Source of the DNA: Lactifluus volemus
Taxonomy: Eukaryota > Basidiomycota > Agaricomycetes > Russulales > Russulaceae
Length of the DNA: 64,000 bases
Assembly: GCA_022376515.1 (NCBI GenBank)
Contig: WTXI01000084.1
Coordinates: 62,001 to 126,000 of the forward strand
Direction of reading: 5' to 3'
Positions 1-11,645 of the stretch are shown here, one piece after another; the stretch's first letter is position 1, and the number at the start of each line of letters is the position of its first letter. A program made the translations under genes and the position numbers. The notes under the pieces were generated by a model that searched no databases, had not been told where the DNA came from, and was given only the letters and a program-made list of their open reading frames with translations.

Positions 1-59
1 GTTGGCACTTTCCCGCCATGGAAAGCTGGCACTTCTGACGAGACGCTAGTTCTGGCAGA

Positions 60-676
60 TCGGCCAAAGCTCAGGCTTTTCTCGTGCCAGTGGTTGTTCT
101 GGCAGGCATCAACGCGACTCCTGCAATTACTTGAATATCTGGTGAAATGTGGATCTGATCGCGTCGTAGATGATGCCCGTTCACATATCCCGAACTCCCA
201 AAGGTACTGCGGAGGACCAGGGGTGCCAATGGTAATGTCTCCCCGGCGCGAGCGATTTCCGGACTACATGTTGAACACTTCCACACTTATTCTATAGTGT
301 GGGATCGCTCAAAGGAGCTCAAAGGAGCTCGTGGAACTTCTTGCCGATGTCGATGGAATTCGTCAGGAGCGTAAAATGGCCAAGATGAATCGTACCAAGT
401 ACGTCGGTACTGGCAATGATGGATTCTCCTTTCGGTTGCGGCGGGCGTTTCGGAGGGTTCGGAAGTGAATCCATGGGGAGTCACAGTGGCGAATGGGTGG
501 AGCGCGAGCGGTTAAGATCGAGGTGGGTTACTGCCTCTTCTTTGGAAGATTATCGTCACACATGGTCAATCTACAGAGGCTGGAGCGAGCAGCAGCGGGT
601 TCCGAGATTCTACTCCGAGGAGGACCGATGTTGAGGAGTACGATGTCACCGCATCACCCGACAACCACCAGGGTAG
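60..676 (+). pseudogene. Epsin (ENTH-domain protein) gene fragment, copy 1
   Basis: Translated pieces match the ENTH domain of epsins, endocytic adaptors that bind phosphoinositides and clathrin. One piece (about 118-205) reads LLEYLVKCGSDRVVDDARSH. A second (about 310-400) carries the DRSKEL, DVDGIRQER and TKYVGTGNDG signature. A glycine-rich GGRFGGFGSESMGS segment follows at about 430-480. The frame changes several times and stops intervene, so no full-length product is possible. The fragment closely resembles the minus-strand copy at 46674-47440. It fades out at about 676, just before the LINE insertion point at 730. The family call is confident; whether 1-60 also belongs to it is unclear. 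Confidence 0.75.
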
Positions 677-714
677 TGTTGCCGCGGTCCAGTCCGGTCC
701 TGATTGAGTTGACA

Positions 715-729
715 GCTCAAAAGTAACTC
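715..729 (+). repeat. LINE target-site duplication, 3'-side copy
   Basis: GCTCAAAAGTAACTC lies next to the poly(T) run. The partner at 36648-36663 differs only by one extra A. A 15-16 bp duplication fits target-primed reverse transcription. Confidence 0.85.
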
Positions 730-749
730 TTTTTTTTTTTTTTTTTTTT
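730..749 (-). other. LINE poly(A) tail
   Basis: An uninterrupted run of 20 T on the plus strand equals a minus-strand poly(A). It sits between the target duplication (715-729) and the LINE 3' UTR (750-921). Confidence 0.9.
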
Positions 750-921
750 GAATTGGGGTTTATAGTCCCCGCGTATATTGCGACAAGACTAAGTTACTCT
801 GTACAAGGTACTATCCAATCGGAGACACAAGTAAGGAAACAAGATAAATGATAGGGGGAGAAAGAAGGAGCATAATAAGAGGAGGCTAGAGAGGAGGGAG
901 CGCGGCCAAGGCCGGAATCAT

Positions 922-3076
922 TCAAGGGGGGTCAGGGCGGGGTGGGAGCGGCCGGAGGCCTTGTTGTGAGAGGAGTAGGAATTGGGCTAGACGTCGGCCA
1001 CCTGCTTCAGTAGAGAAGAGGTACTGTGAGGAGAATCCCTCGATAGTGGAGGCGCGATGGTCAGAGTGGAGGCAGCAGTCATAGAGGACGTGGTTGATGG
1101 AGTAGCGGTGAATGGGGGCCGGTGTGGGTGGGCCTGAGTGGAGCGGTGAGAGTGAGGGTGTGAAGGGGACATCGTTGCAGGGGCAGAAGGTGTTGTCTCC
1201 CGCTAGTGGCCGGAACTGGTCACTATAGTCGGCGAAGAAGGCGTGTTGACTGAGGATTTGTAATCCAGACGTGAAGAGGTGTCGATTTTTGTGGGAGAGT
1301 AGCCCCCGAACAAATGGTGGAGGTTGGTTTGATGGGGTGTTAGGGCACGCGCGCCAGGCCTTGTGGCCCGGCGTGCGAGGGAGCTCCCCAGAGGCGAGCT
1401 CTTTCCCCCATAGGTCGAAAGCGAGATTAGAGGGGGGGACTGGGGGCTCAACCACCAAGATAGGTTGCAATTCTCGAAGGAGGCGATCGAGTTCCTCTGA
1501 CCCAGGGACACAAGCCCAAGACTCCTTGAAGAGCCGTAGCTCGACGGCGCGCGCTGGGGAAGGGTCCAGGAAGGAGGAGAGAGAAGAAGTAAAGTAAGAA
1601 GCAAAAGAAAGAAAAGGGGACTTAGAAGAAGTGTTCATGAGATAAGGTAGTACCAACTTGTTCAGTAAGAGAATATAAAGAAAGCCCCCCGAAGGGAGCG
1701 AGAGGAAAAAATTGAGACCCTGCGAGAGGGCCTTGAGGAGTGACCATCTACGGTCCGTGTCCACCGACACCCCCGACTGCAGCAACCTCTCCCCACTGTA
1801 AAGTAAGAAGGCATGTCCGTAAGAGTCAGGGGTGGGGATAGGAAGGGATCTAATGTAAAGGCAATGGGCAAGAGGGGGGGGTTTAGTGATGAGGGAATGG
1901 GTGAGAGAGTGCACCTCCTTAGGGGAGGAAGCATAGGAAGTGAAGCCCTGGTGTGCCCAGGCGGACGAGTATGGCGGGGAAGGGTATGAGAAAGGAAAGA
2001 GTGGGGGGGTTCTGGATTTGACTAAAGACCAAAGGTTCGTAAGGGGAAGGAAGGTGAGACGCCATCGTGAGATGGGGTTGGACCAGACCGATGTGAGAAG
2101 AGGGGAGGATGGGGGAAGTGATGAGAGGCGGGTGATGTACTGGGTCCTGAGTTTAAGCAGGGTGTATCGTACAGGTGGGATGCTAAGTAAATGGTGGAGC
2201 GGGGCAGTAGGTGTAGTACGAAAGGCGCCACTGAGGCGTCTACAGGCTTGGTTCTGCGCCACCTGAAGGGGCTGAACCAAGCCTTTCTGTTTAACGTCAG
2301 TGAACCAAATGGGAGAACCGTACGTGAGAATTGGAAGAATTACCGCGAGGTAGACTTTACGCCAGTTGGCGAAGTCCAAACCCCGAACAGAGTTGCCGAG
2401 GACCCCCAGGGCCGCTAGGGAAGAGCGGGCTCTGGAGGCCATGATGGAGACGTGTTCCTTCCACGAAAGCGTGGGGTTGAAGTAGATACCGAGGTAGCGA
2501 ACCACCTTGGATGCTTTGACTGTGTACTCACCGTTGAAGGGATCCCGAAGAGCGATGCGAGTTAAATGAGGGCCAAAATGGCGTTCGACATGGCGGGTGC
2601 GGAAGATCATAAATTCCGTCTTCTCCGGGTCGAGCCGGAGCCCCACATCAAATAGCCAGGAAGCTGCTTGCTCGTACAAACGCGCGGCCTTCGACGCCGC
2701 AGAGCGGTACGTTTCCCCGCTGGCAGTGATGCAGCCGTCGTCAACATATAACTGGAAGGAAATGAAGGGGGAGGGGTCCGAAGAGTTAAGGAGAGTGAGG
2801 AGGGGCGCCGTATAAATAGCCGAAAGGATAGGTGAGAGGGGCGAGCCTTGGGGGGTGCCGTAAGAGAGTGATTGGGGGTCATGTGTGAAACCATTAAAAG
2901 AAAGTGAAGCCGTGCGATCGGAAAGGAAAGAAAGGGTCCATTGGACCAGGGGCTGTGGGAAGCCGTAAATGTGAAGGAGGTGCGCAACCCGGGCGGGGTT
3001 CAGGTTGTCAAAGAAACCTTGGATGTCGAAGAAGATGGTTGCAGCAACGTGTCCGGCCTTGAGGCAAGACTGGGCT
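922..3076 (-). pseudogene. LINE ORF2, 3' half: reverse transcriptase palm, thumb and C-terminal Cys/His region
   Basis: This is the second half of the LINE polymerase. It begins in the RT palm (FFDIQGFFDN, then GTPQGSPLSP and the catalytic YVDDG), continues through the thumb region (RYLGIYFNP, SYGSPIWF-like) and a poorly conserved section that could be a decayed RNase H. It ends in the Cys/His motif typical of these elements (FCPCN, later NHVLYDCCLHSDHR) before the stop at 922. It is open throughout. It is cut off from its first half (31661-33374) by the Gypsy insertion. If the Gypsy and one CATCT copy are removed, the codons join in frame (HLAH-LAQSC). The open frame seen upstream of 3076 belongs to the Gypsy LTR, not to the LINE. 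Confidence 0.92.
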
Positions 3077-3081
3077 AGATG
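3077..3081. repeat. Gypsy target-site duplication, 3' copy (AGATG)
   Basis: AGATG on the plus strand matches 31661-31665. Both flank the TGTCACGG...CCGTGACA ends, and removing one copy restores the LINE frame. Confidence 0.9.
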
Positions 3082-3561
3082 TGTCACGGTCAGGTCACCG
3101 TGGCGTGATTTCGGGTCTGAGTCGTGCTGACTAAGCGGAACGACAAAGCGGCCGCAGGGACTAAGGCGCGAAGGTCTAGTCAAAGAGTAGAAGACTTGGC
3201 TGTGGCGTGATCCACACAAGTCTTCAGAGGCTTCACTTAAAGAGGAAGCGGTCTTTCAGAGGGGAAGGGGAAGGGAAGGCTGAACAGCCACTTGTATTGC
3301 TCGCTGTATCGACTACCTGAGTTCTACAGGAGAATGAGCTTAAGGCCCGTCTCAGAGGTACAAGGGATATATATACGGGACTGTCGGATCGTACTAGAAT
3401 GTTCAGGATGTACCTGTGAATGTATGGAATCGTACAGAATCAGCCGGAACATTATGGAACTAAGCGGAAGGTGGGAGAATCGTCCAACGTATCGATGAGT
3501 AAGCGAGGAAAAATGATGAGTCGGGGTCACCTGTGATCGTCACGTCACGTCTTCCGTGACA
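3082..3561 (-). repeat. Gypsy 3' LTR, complete (480 bp)
   Basis: On the minus strand it starts TGTCACGG and ends CCGTGACA, a perfect 8-bp inverted terminal repeat. A TATA-like run (GTATATATATCCC, near 3366-3379) is a plausible promoter. Positions 3314-3561 are nearly identical to 31413-31660. The distal 232 bp (3082-3313) have no counterpart in the 5' copy. Confidence 0.92.
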
Positions 3562-3575
3562 TTACCCCCTTATTA
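3562..3575 (-). promoter_or_regulatory. Gypsy polypurine tract
   Basis: The minus strand reads AATAAGGGGGTAA immediately before the 3' LTR, where a polypurine tract primes plus-strand DNA synthesis in LTR retroelements. Confidence 0.7.
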
Positions 3576-3587
3576 GCGTCCAGAGAT

Positions 3588-4306
3588 CTAGGCAAAGTAG
3601 TTGCTTCGCCTAAGGGGGCGTCGGGCATGTGTAGGGCAGCGTGTCTTCTCGAGGTTGACGTGGTCGATGGGGACTTTGCATGTGAGTCCGTGGTGACAGT
3701 TAGTGTGCGGGACGTTACATTTGTCTTCGACGTGTCCACTACGATTGCAAAACTGACACTTTCGTAGGAAGTGGCAGAACCCAGTGTCATGGTCCTCACG
3801 TCTACACCACTCACAGAAGTTTTCCCGTCGAGTAAGTTCTTCCATCCACGGGTCCTCCATCACGTCCATCCCGTCACGTCGAGTTACGTAGGAGAGGTGA
3901 GCGCCACTCCCAAATCCCCCTCCGATATCGGTATTGATCATGTGTGTGATGCGGAACGCGGCGTTGGCGTTAGCGAGATGTTCGTAGGTAGCCCACGCTT
4001 CCTCCTGATATGCCAAGAACTTGCGACGTAGGTGGGCCATGTGGCGAGCTGTCCTCCTCATTTTACCGACGAATAGACGATGGCGGATGACCTCAGCCTT
4101 TAAGGTTGGGTCTTCGAGGTCTTCTAAGGCCGCATCGACCAGGGGTGTGTGTTTCTCATCTTCTGCGAACAAGAATCGTTGTTTGCGGTTGTAGGGGCGC
4201 TGGGGGAATCGGGCTTGTTTTGCCCGTAATGGACGGCAACTCGTAGGACAATTCTTTCCCTGGGTACCCAGGACTGAGGGTCCGTCGTCGTCCGTCATGT
4301 CGATGA
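3588..4306 (-). pseudogene. Gypsy accessory ORF downstream of pol, part 3: tandem zinc knuckles
   Basis: This is the C-terminal part of an ORF lying between the chromodomain and the 3' LTR. Two knuckle-like Cys/His clusters are visible (CEWCRREDHDTGFC, then CQFCNRSGHVEDKC, followed by a further PHTNCHHGLTC). Nucleic-acid binding of Gag nucleocapsid type is therefore likely. It stops at 3588, only 13 bp before the purine tract. Parts 1 and 2 lie at 26097-26623 and 24818-25156. The reading frame continues exactly from part 2 when the giant transposon and one GAAC copy are removed. A Gag-like module 3' of pol is unusual for chromoviruses. Whether a normal gag also existed upstream cannot be seen, because that region is deleted. 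Confidence 0.8.
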
Positions 4307-4310
4307 GAAC
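4307..4310. repeat. Giant transposon target-site duplication, left (GAAC)
   Basis: GAAC directly precedes the left terminal inverted repeat; partner at 24814-24817. Confidence 0.85.
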
Positions 4311-4356
4311 ATCAGCAAAATGTCCGAGCAGCTTATTTTTACTTAAACGTACTTAA
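4311..4356 (+). repeat. Left terminal inverted repeat of the giant transposon
   Basis: It starts ATCAGCAAAATGTCCGAGC and continues AGCTTATTTTTACTTAAA. It matches the reverse complement of 24768-24813 with only a few mismatches. Confidence 0.9.
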
Positions 4357-5400
4357 AATTTTTTTTTAAGTACTCTAAGTACTTTAAGTACTTTAAGCTC
4401 TTTTAAGACAAGTCGGCCTCCAGGAATTTGCTTATTTTTACTTAAAATTTACTTAAAAAAACGTCATTTTTAAGTAAATTTAAGTAGTTATAAGGACTCC
4501 ATAAATTCAGCTTTTATCAAGTTTAAGCACACTTTAAGCACTATTTCCAATGCTTTTAAGAGGGTTTAAGTAATGATAAAGTCCTATAAGCACACTTTAA
4601 TCTCCAATGCAGGCACTTCCTATTCATTTAAGCGCACTTTAAGCTCCAACATAGGCACTTCCTATGCTTTTAAGAGCTTATAAGTAATGATAACCACACT
4701 TTAAGCTCAAAAACAGGTACTTCCTATGCTTTTAAGAGCGTTTAAGTTGACAATGTCCTATAAGCTCAGCTTTTTCGAGTGTAAGCACACTTTAAGCTCC
4801 AAAACAGGTACTTCCTATGCATTTAAGTACGCTTTAAGCTGCAAATCAGGTGCTTCCTATGCATTTAAGTACACTTTAAGCTGCAAATCAGGTACTTCCT
4901 AGCATTTAAGTACGCTTTAAGCTGCAAATCAGGTACTTCCTATGCATTTAAGTACGCTTTAAGCTCTAAATCAGGTACTTCCTAGGCATTTAAGTACGCT
5001 TTAAGCTGCAAATCAGGTACTTCCTATGCATTTAAGTACGCTTTAAGCTCTAATCAGGTGCTTCCTATGCATTTAAGTACACTTTAAGCTGCAAATCAGG
5101 TACTTCCTAGGCATTTAAGTACGCTTTAAGCTCTAAATCAGGTACTTCCTAGGCATTTAAGTACACTTTAAGCTGCAAATCAGGTACTTCCTATGACTTT
5201 AAGGAACTTATAAGCGCAACTACAAAAAGATAAGCCCTTTAAGGGCTTCATTAAGGACGAGATAAGTAATCTAAGCTGATAAGAGTCCCACGCTTAATGT
5301 ACTTAGACCATGGTTAAGCTCGCCATTATTAGCACTTTACGGAGCTTAGTCTTCGAGACACTGCTTAGCTTATTCTTTACCTGAACTTATCTCACCCTAG
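4357..5400. repeat. Left subterminal CTTAAA-rich repeats with a 42-bp tandem array
   Basis: The A/T-rich block is dense in TTTAAG/CTTAAA. From 4819 to 5194 it holds nine units of about 42 bp, each starting GCATTTAAGTAC and containing CTTTAAGCT, AATCAGGT and CTTCCTA. Degenerate units extend back to about 4560. Subterminal arrays in cut-and-paste elements usually bind the transposase; here that is inference. No gene is seen between 4357 and 5675. Confidence 0.85.
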
Positions 5401-5674
5401 GCTCTATAAATGTCCCTTATCTAGATTAAGTCAGTATACCAAACCTGCCAAGAACGTGTATGAGAATCGTGAATACGCGTGATCGAAGAGATGCTAAGAC
5501 ATGGCTGGGAGACAGACAGGGTCAATACACCAACGCAACGCATGTCCCCACTAACAAGGAAAGAGGCGAAATCGTAAGTATGAATAAGGCGGAGAACACT
5601 CTGGAAAAAGGGACATCAGCGTGATCAAAAGCGCTTGAAGCAAAAACGAACACGACTCAATACTGTCACCATCT

Positions 5675-7475
5675 CTACTGTACGCCTTCATCATCTGAAT
5701 CAGGAATGTACTTCAACTTCGCCCGAGGATCAGATATTGCAGCAATGTCAACTTCCATTGGCATATCCTCATGGATTGTCGCCTGTATAGCTCCTGTGAT
5801 ATCGCCTTCGCCCGAGCACAAATTTTTTCAACAACGCCAGGGGCTTGATCTTTCAGACATTGAGTATACGCACGCGTTGTCACACCCCAGACACTGTCAC
5901 TGAACGACGTATCCCAGAGGTGCTCAGTGGGCGTGAGCGGATAGTGATTCGTCTTCTTTTGGGAAGCCCTCTCTATGGTGATGTTGCCAAAGGCCCAGAG
6001 TGAATACGCCCGTTCAACCTGACAAAGTACTGAACCAAAGGATTATCAGGTTGAGAGTTAAAGTGCGCACCGCTGCTGCGCATAGGCCAGCCACACCCAC
6101 TGGCAGAAGGTCCACCGGCTGAAGATCCTTCATGCCTCGAACGATATTGAAATGAACAGCAAAGACTTGCAGGAAGTCATTGCCGAAGAAGAGGCCCTTT
6201 CCTTCCTAAACAGTTATTCTGACTAAAGCACCAATACGTTCGTTGGTAATCAGAGTTACGCACCGTTGGTTTAGAGTACAAGAATCGCTGGTCCGTGAGC
6301 TGATGCTGTGCATATGACCGGCAAGCCTCATCCGAAGGAAATGCGTAATCGTTGAAGTAAAACATGGACACAACTTGATTAAGTGCCGCAAAGCCAATGG
6401 CACCACGCCACGAGTCGCTGAGGCGCTGTTGGGCCTACTGAAACGTAAGCGTTCTCCCCACCTTTGCAAGGAAGGGTACGTACCACGCTGTAGACCGGAC
6501 AGTCCGAAACACGAATCTTATATGGAATATTACCATCATATATGGCATTCCAGATGGTTTGCATGGCGTCAACAGCCCTTTTACCTGAAAAACCCCAGAC
6601 GTCCCTCTGGACCGCCACAAACGCAAAGTACGAAGGAAGAAACGATCGGGACCATTGATCGTCATCACGACATCCTGCTGGTAAGTCCTGGATGGAGAAC
6701 GCTCGTTTCCTTTTCGTGTCGTCTTCATCGACATCCTCCTTCCTCTTTTTGGCTTTCCCCTTTTTGCTAGAGTGGCCGAAACTTGCCTGGGGGACGTTGA
6801 CACCAGACGCCGCCATCACTAGACCCTAGATCATATTATAAGTTATAAGTTAAAGGGAGAAAGTGGACTACCGCGCTTGCCAACTGCTGCCCATAGTTAA
6901 CTGGGCTATTCATGGATGGGGGCCCAACGCTGTCCTTCTTTCGGCTGGTGATTCTCCTCTACATCAGTCATCCCTGCCTCACTTGAATGAAGAAGGAAGT
7001 GCCCATCGTCCCCATCGCCATCGCTAACGTTCATTTCCTCTCCGTGTTGCGTCACTGGCAGTTGAAAGTATGTCGTCTCACGTCGCAGTCGACGTCCAGC
7101 AACATGCTTCGGAGTTGCCTCAGGCTCCGTATCCTGGCCGACTGTGAGCTCAAGACCATGAATCCAGTAAGTTTTCACCTCATCGTTGGCATTCCGGATT
7201 GCTGATTGCCGAGCCCGAGTACGCCGTGGTGTGTCGTGCACCATATCTGCCTTTCGAGGTTGAGCATTCGCCTTAGCGGCCTCACGCTGTGGTCGACTTG
7301 TAGGAGTTTGCCTCGCCGAGGCTGTCTGAGGTATCACTTGAACCACTGATCATGGCACGTAAAGCTGAAACATAGGGCGTACCTCTCGGCCTGCGTTGCT
7401 AGTCTCTGGCACTGCAGACCTTTGTCTTTTTGATGCTGAATTTGCCTTGGACTTAGGTGTTTTTGTTTTAGGCAT
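5675..7475 (-). CDS. DUF6532-like protein A of the transposon, multi-exon
   Basis: The likely start at 7475 gives MPKTKTPKSKANSASKRQR. The first intron has donor GTACGC after GRE and acceptor ATGATCAG. The next exon (about 6906-7340) is low-complexity and charged. The core (about 6440-6819) carries a Lys-rich stretch, then DLPAGCRDDDQWSRSFLPSY, then VWGFSGKRAVDAMQTIWNAI. Further exons (about 6040-6371) hold NDYAFPSDEACRSYAQHQL and LQVFAVHFNIVRGM. The gene ends ADPRAKL-like then YIPDSDDEGVQ with a stop at 5675. This layout matches a widespread family of unknown function in Agaricomycetes that I know as DUF6532. Function is not known. It is a paralogue of the gene at 11646-14027. Exon borders are approximate and small lesions cannot be excluded. 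Confidence 0.65.
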
Positions 7476-7499
7476 TGTGAGCGGATGAAAAAAGCAAGG

Positions 7500-9040
7500 C
7501 AATGTCACACAGTTGGAGCAAAAGTCGACGTCGTGTTCGAAACTGCCACGCGCACAGATTGGCTGCGCACGGACCCTGTCCGCTTACGTCAGTTTCGCTC
7601 CGCCAACACCTACTCGATCTAAGGATAAGAACTCTGAAGCACTTTAGCGACCTTAGCCAGCTACTTAGCCACATAACCTTGCTTGCATTACGTTGCTCGT
7701 TCTGCTTTGTTTTGTGACATTCACCCGTCTTTTGTGGTTACTCCGCAGCATAATCTATCTGGTTCTTAAAGGAGGGCTGTCTTTTTGCCAAAGCAGGCTG
7801 CAGCCGCTCTCGGGTGGCTCTCATTGGTCGGCGTGGGGTCGTGCACCTGACCGGTCACGATCTGCAGCCTGTGTCCAGGCTGTCGCCCGCTGGTAGCCCC
7901 TATCATCATTCACCGCGTCTTCAACCTTGCTGTTCATGGCAAGGTCGCATGCCACACACTCCTTCACACTGCCGCTCTCCGTGCTGCTCTCATGGGTCGG
8001 AGTGGAGCACAGCATCTGACCTCAATGCTGTCTTTTTACCAAAGCAAGATCTTCGGTCCAACCGGCACTTGACCCGTGAACTGCCTGCGTTCATGAGGAC
8101 GTCCCATGCTCACTGTCGCTCGCTGTCCATTATCGTCGCTTTCATCATCATTCTGTGGCTCTTGGTGGCCACGCTGCAGCCGTGGCGACCCGGTCAACTC
8201 AGGGGTGTAACGTGAGTGATCCCCATCCGCAACGTTCCATATATTCGGTTTACTTTCTTATCCTTCATTGGCGAACTCAACTTCTTCCCACCTCCATCTC
8301 CTCCGTCGCCTGTTCCCTCATCGCATTTGCCAAAGCGGGCTGCAGCCGTTGTCTAACTTCTTCCTGTCCCCAGTCAAGATTTAGAATGACTTGAAATATG
8401 GCCGGGAAAATGTTTCAGCCACCCAGGCAGGCGGCACCAGTCAACGCGGGCTGCGGGCGGAACGCCAGAATGTAATCATTGATTATACAGTTCGTCGCAT
8501 CGTTTTCTCTGCCTTACTTTTCGACAACTTACAATCTCAGTGCTTTCTCTCTCCCCCTGTCTCCTCCTCACGTGTGCTGTCTCAAAATGGCAGTTGGGGA
8601 AGCACTTTCTTGCGGATGACATCACTGATGGCAAACTTCGGACCCCTCAACTGCCTCATTTGGTCGTTCCTCACTTGGCCGTGCACCTCACTTCTTCCCA
8701 CCTCCATCCCCTCCATCGCCTGTTCCTTCATCGCGGGACAGTTTGCAGCCCCTGTCGGCGGGCTCTCATTGGTCGGCGTGGGGTGCAGGAACCGTTCAAG
8801 ATCCGCAGACCCTGAGCTCACGCTGTGGCTCGACTCTCGCGCAAAGGATCCGCACACTCTGGCCGACGTTGTGGCCAGGTGGCCCGTTCGTTAAAGGAGC
8901 CAGCGCGGGGTCGTGCCCAACGATTGACACATTTCTACACCAAACGTCGTTATCATAAGATCAAACATCCCGGTAAAAACAACACCTCTCAATATCAAAA
9001 TGTCGCAAACGAGACCCTCCCACTGAAGATGTTTTGTGAC
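7500..9040. other. Noncoding block with internal repeats inside the transposon
   Basis: No convincing gene is seen. Two motif blocks recur. ACTTCTTCCCACCTCCATC and its flank occur at about 8279 and 8691. CTCATTGGTCGGCGTGGGGT and its flank occur at about 7818 and 8765. GCCAAAGC(A/G)GGCTGCAGCCG occurs near 7786 and 8330. The open frames here are shadows of these GC-rich repeats. Confidence 0.5.
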
Positions 9041-9049
9041 CTATTACAG

Positions 9050-11058
9050 TCACCCCACTCTGTTTCTACATGAACCGTCAACGGAGAGGAAATCAAGCTG
9101 ATGACTGGTGAAAGAACGGGTAGCGCCATAGACAGAGAGACGGTGGGGTTGACCATCAAGCAGTTGAATGATTAGTCTCTGACTGGCACGAGGAGCAAGG
9201 ATACAGCGGAGGCGATTGGCGATGTAAGACATCCTGCACAACGAACTTGGACGTAATGAATGCATACCACCAATTCAGCTCAGGGCCAGAAAGGACCCTC
9301 CGTGGGCTGGGACCGCGGCTGGTATAGTCAGCTTGACTTCGTTGTCAGGCTGGAACACACCGACGCCCGGAATGAGGGAAACGAAGGAAAGTATGGTGCC
9401 AAGATAGTCCAAGACCGGAATCTTGCTCTCGTCGCCATCATATAAGTGATTCAACACCTTTGTCACGAGACAAGATACCACATTGTCAAGCATCTCCGTA
9501 ATGGGTACATCCGTCTCGACGGAGTGACGTACAGCGACGGGGCCCTGTAGAGTGGCCACACGCTCCGGATCCTGATCGAAGACGGCTTCGATATCCTCTG
9601 ATGGCCAGAGAGAATCCTATATGAGATCAGCTTTTTGCTTCGCCCGATCATGATACATAATACATACTTTTTGAACCACACCTCAAAGCCATCATCTAAA
9701 ATTGGAATGAATGGCACGGACTTTTGGCCGGAACGCTGCGTGATATTGAGGAAGTATGACTTTTCTTCGTGGGCCAAAAGCTGTTCCCTGCAAGAGGATA
9801 CATCTCAAAGAAAGTGGAGACAAAGGTGGACGGCTTGTCAAGGAGTGTTTAAGTGAGGTTTTGGGCCTGCCACCGTTGACGCCAGCAAAGGCTCTTCGAC
9901 ACGGTGCAACCAGTCTCCTGTGAGGTTGTGCAGAGAGACATCGGGCCAGCGTCCCTCGTGAACAACGTACATAAACCGTATAAGGCGGTGCACAACCTCC
10001 TCGTAAGTCATATCGCTAAGATCTTCGACAACGCGGCCCTCCTTCTTCACCGGGAACCAGGGCTTGAAGTAGTCGGCGTTGAGCCTCTTGATTACCTCTG
10101 CACGGCGCTCCTGGGGCCAGGCGCCACGCTTCTCGTGAGGAAGTTTAGAGACAGAATCATCGTACCCTTTCCAGAGCCTGAGAGCGCGGTTGTTGACTTT
10201 GTGAATGGGTTCTCCCAGCTCCGAGCGCACGGTAATAATGCCACCAGTGTCTCTCGCATATGTGCCCTGCCATTGCGCATCATCAGCACCCGCAGCGGCA
10301 ACAATGAGATCCTTGACTGAAGATGAGGTGTGTGCCTCCTTAGCGACGATGACGCGGGAGCCAAAGAGGAAAACGTCGAAAGGGATCGATTCTACACCGA
10401 ATTCCTTCGACCAGTCCCGAAAAAGATATGGCCAAGTGTCTTCCGAACCACCAAAGCCGGAGCCGGCCACAAGGGTAATGTTGCGGATAGTTGAATAGGT
10501 TGCGAGGATAGGCTGATGAAAGTCCTCGAATGACTCGGAATGAGTGGTGACCATCAGCACGGCCACCAGTCCGTTGCAAAATAATGGCGAAGTCAGGGTT
10601 AGCTGCCGCAATGTTGACGACCTGGTGGATGCCATCGACAGAACCGGGCTTGAATGCGACATAGCAGATCCCAACGGACTTGAGACCAGTTATGATCTCA
10701 GAGGCGTTCGTGGTCAGTATGCCAGCTGCCACACAGAACACTTCTATAGGAAGGCCCTCGTGGTGCATCTCCTGCCAAGGGGTGTTGGAAAGAGAACTGG
10801 CGAGGATTGATGTAGAGGGAGTTGAGGGTCAGACCAATCCCTGGAAGAATTTTGGTCTCAACCTCGGCAACTTTGGCGCGAAGGGCTGCTAGGGAGTAAT
10901 GTCCGCCACCAGCAAGTTCGACGTGATACCCAGCTTGAAAGACAACAGAGACAAAGCCCGCCTTGACAGTGGTAAGCGTCATGCCAGTAACCATGATCGG
11001 GGGCTTGCCGACAGATGAGAGAACGGCGTATCGATATAGATTTTGCCATCACCGCCAA
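9050..11058 (-). pseudogene. Fatty acid synthase beta-subunit fragment (enoyl reductase to dehydratase region)
   Basis: Fungal type I FAS builds long-chain acyl-CoA in the cytosol. Read on the minus strand, this segment follows the beta-subunit order. The enoyl-reductase entry (KPPIMVTGMTLTTVKAGF, then YHVELAGGGHYS and LTLNSLYINPRQF) is followed by AAANPDF, SFEDFHQPILATYSTIRNI, ITLVAGSGFGGSEDTWPYLF, FLFGSRVIVAKEAHTS, GTYARDTGGIITVRSELGEP and MTYEEVVHRLIRFMYV. Lower down lie LQGPVAVRHSV and a LYGAARS-like piece. The frame shifts several times, so it is a dead fragment. It ends near 9050, roughly where the second fragment (19230-22490, plus strand) begins in FAS order. Sequence from 11058 to 11640 may hold further upstream remnants that I could not assign. 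Confidence 0.85.
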
Positions 11059-11645
11059 AGTTGTCGGTAAGTGGGATCACAGGCCATGGAGGGATGCACC
11101 ATACCTAGTATTGCCTGACAGGGAAGTATCCCTCAGCCATCCCGACGCCCCTCCAACACGTGTGTTTCCAAACCGAACGGGACGTTGTATGTAATGACAT
11201 GAGATGCTGTTGTTGGTGTTATTGGCGTGTGCGTAGTGCGGGGCGGAGTAAGTGGCAACGGTGTTGTAAGACGGCTTTGGGAGTTGCGGAAGACATTGCG
11301 AATGGCGAGCGCGTCCGGCATGCGAAAGAGGCGGAAGTGGGTGGCAATGACTGTACAGATGGTAAGAACGTGTGTTGCATGGTCGTAGCCACTGCCAATG
11401 GCATCCCGAAGCCATCAATGAGCACGAGTGCGCCGCGCGGGGTTGGGTAGCCTTCACAAGAGAGCGCCTCGACACCGCGCCAACGGCGACAGAGTTGAGG
11501 AGTGGTATGCATGTGCCGTGGGAGTAGAGAAGGTAAAACAGGCGGGGTAGAAGCGAGGAACAGAGGCATATTGGATCAGAAGACGTGGAACGAACAGCGT
11601 AGCAAATCCATTTCATTGAAGGTGATTATATAAGCGCAGAGGATT

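Noticed and set aside
1271..1597. Plus-strand frame of 108 codons
   Set aside because: It is antisense to the LINE reverse transcriptase.
3077..3219. N-terminal extension of the LINE 3' half (MCGSRHSQVFYSLTRPS...)
   Set aside because: This part is 3' LTR sequence that happens to stay open; the LINE begins at the CATCT duplication.
4819..5194. CRISPR-like array of regular repeats
   Set aside because: The repeats are head-to-tail without unique spacers, inside a eukaryotic transposon end, and no cas genes exist here.
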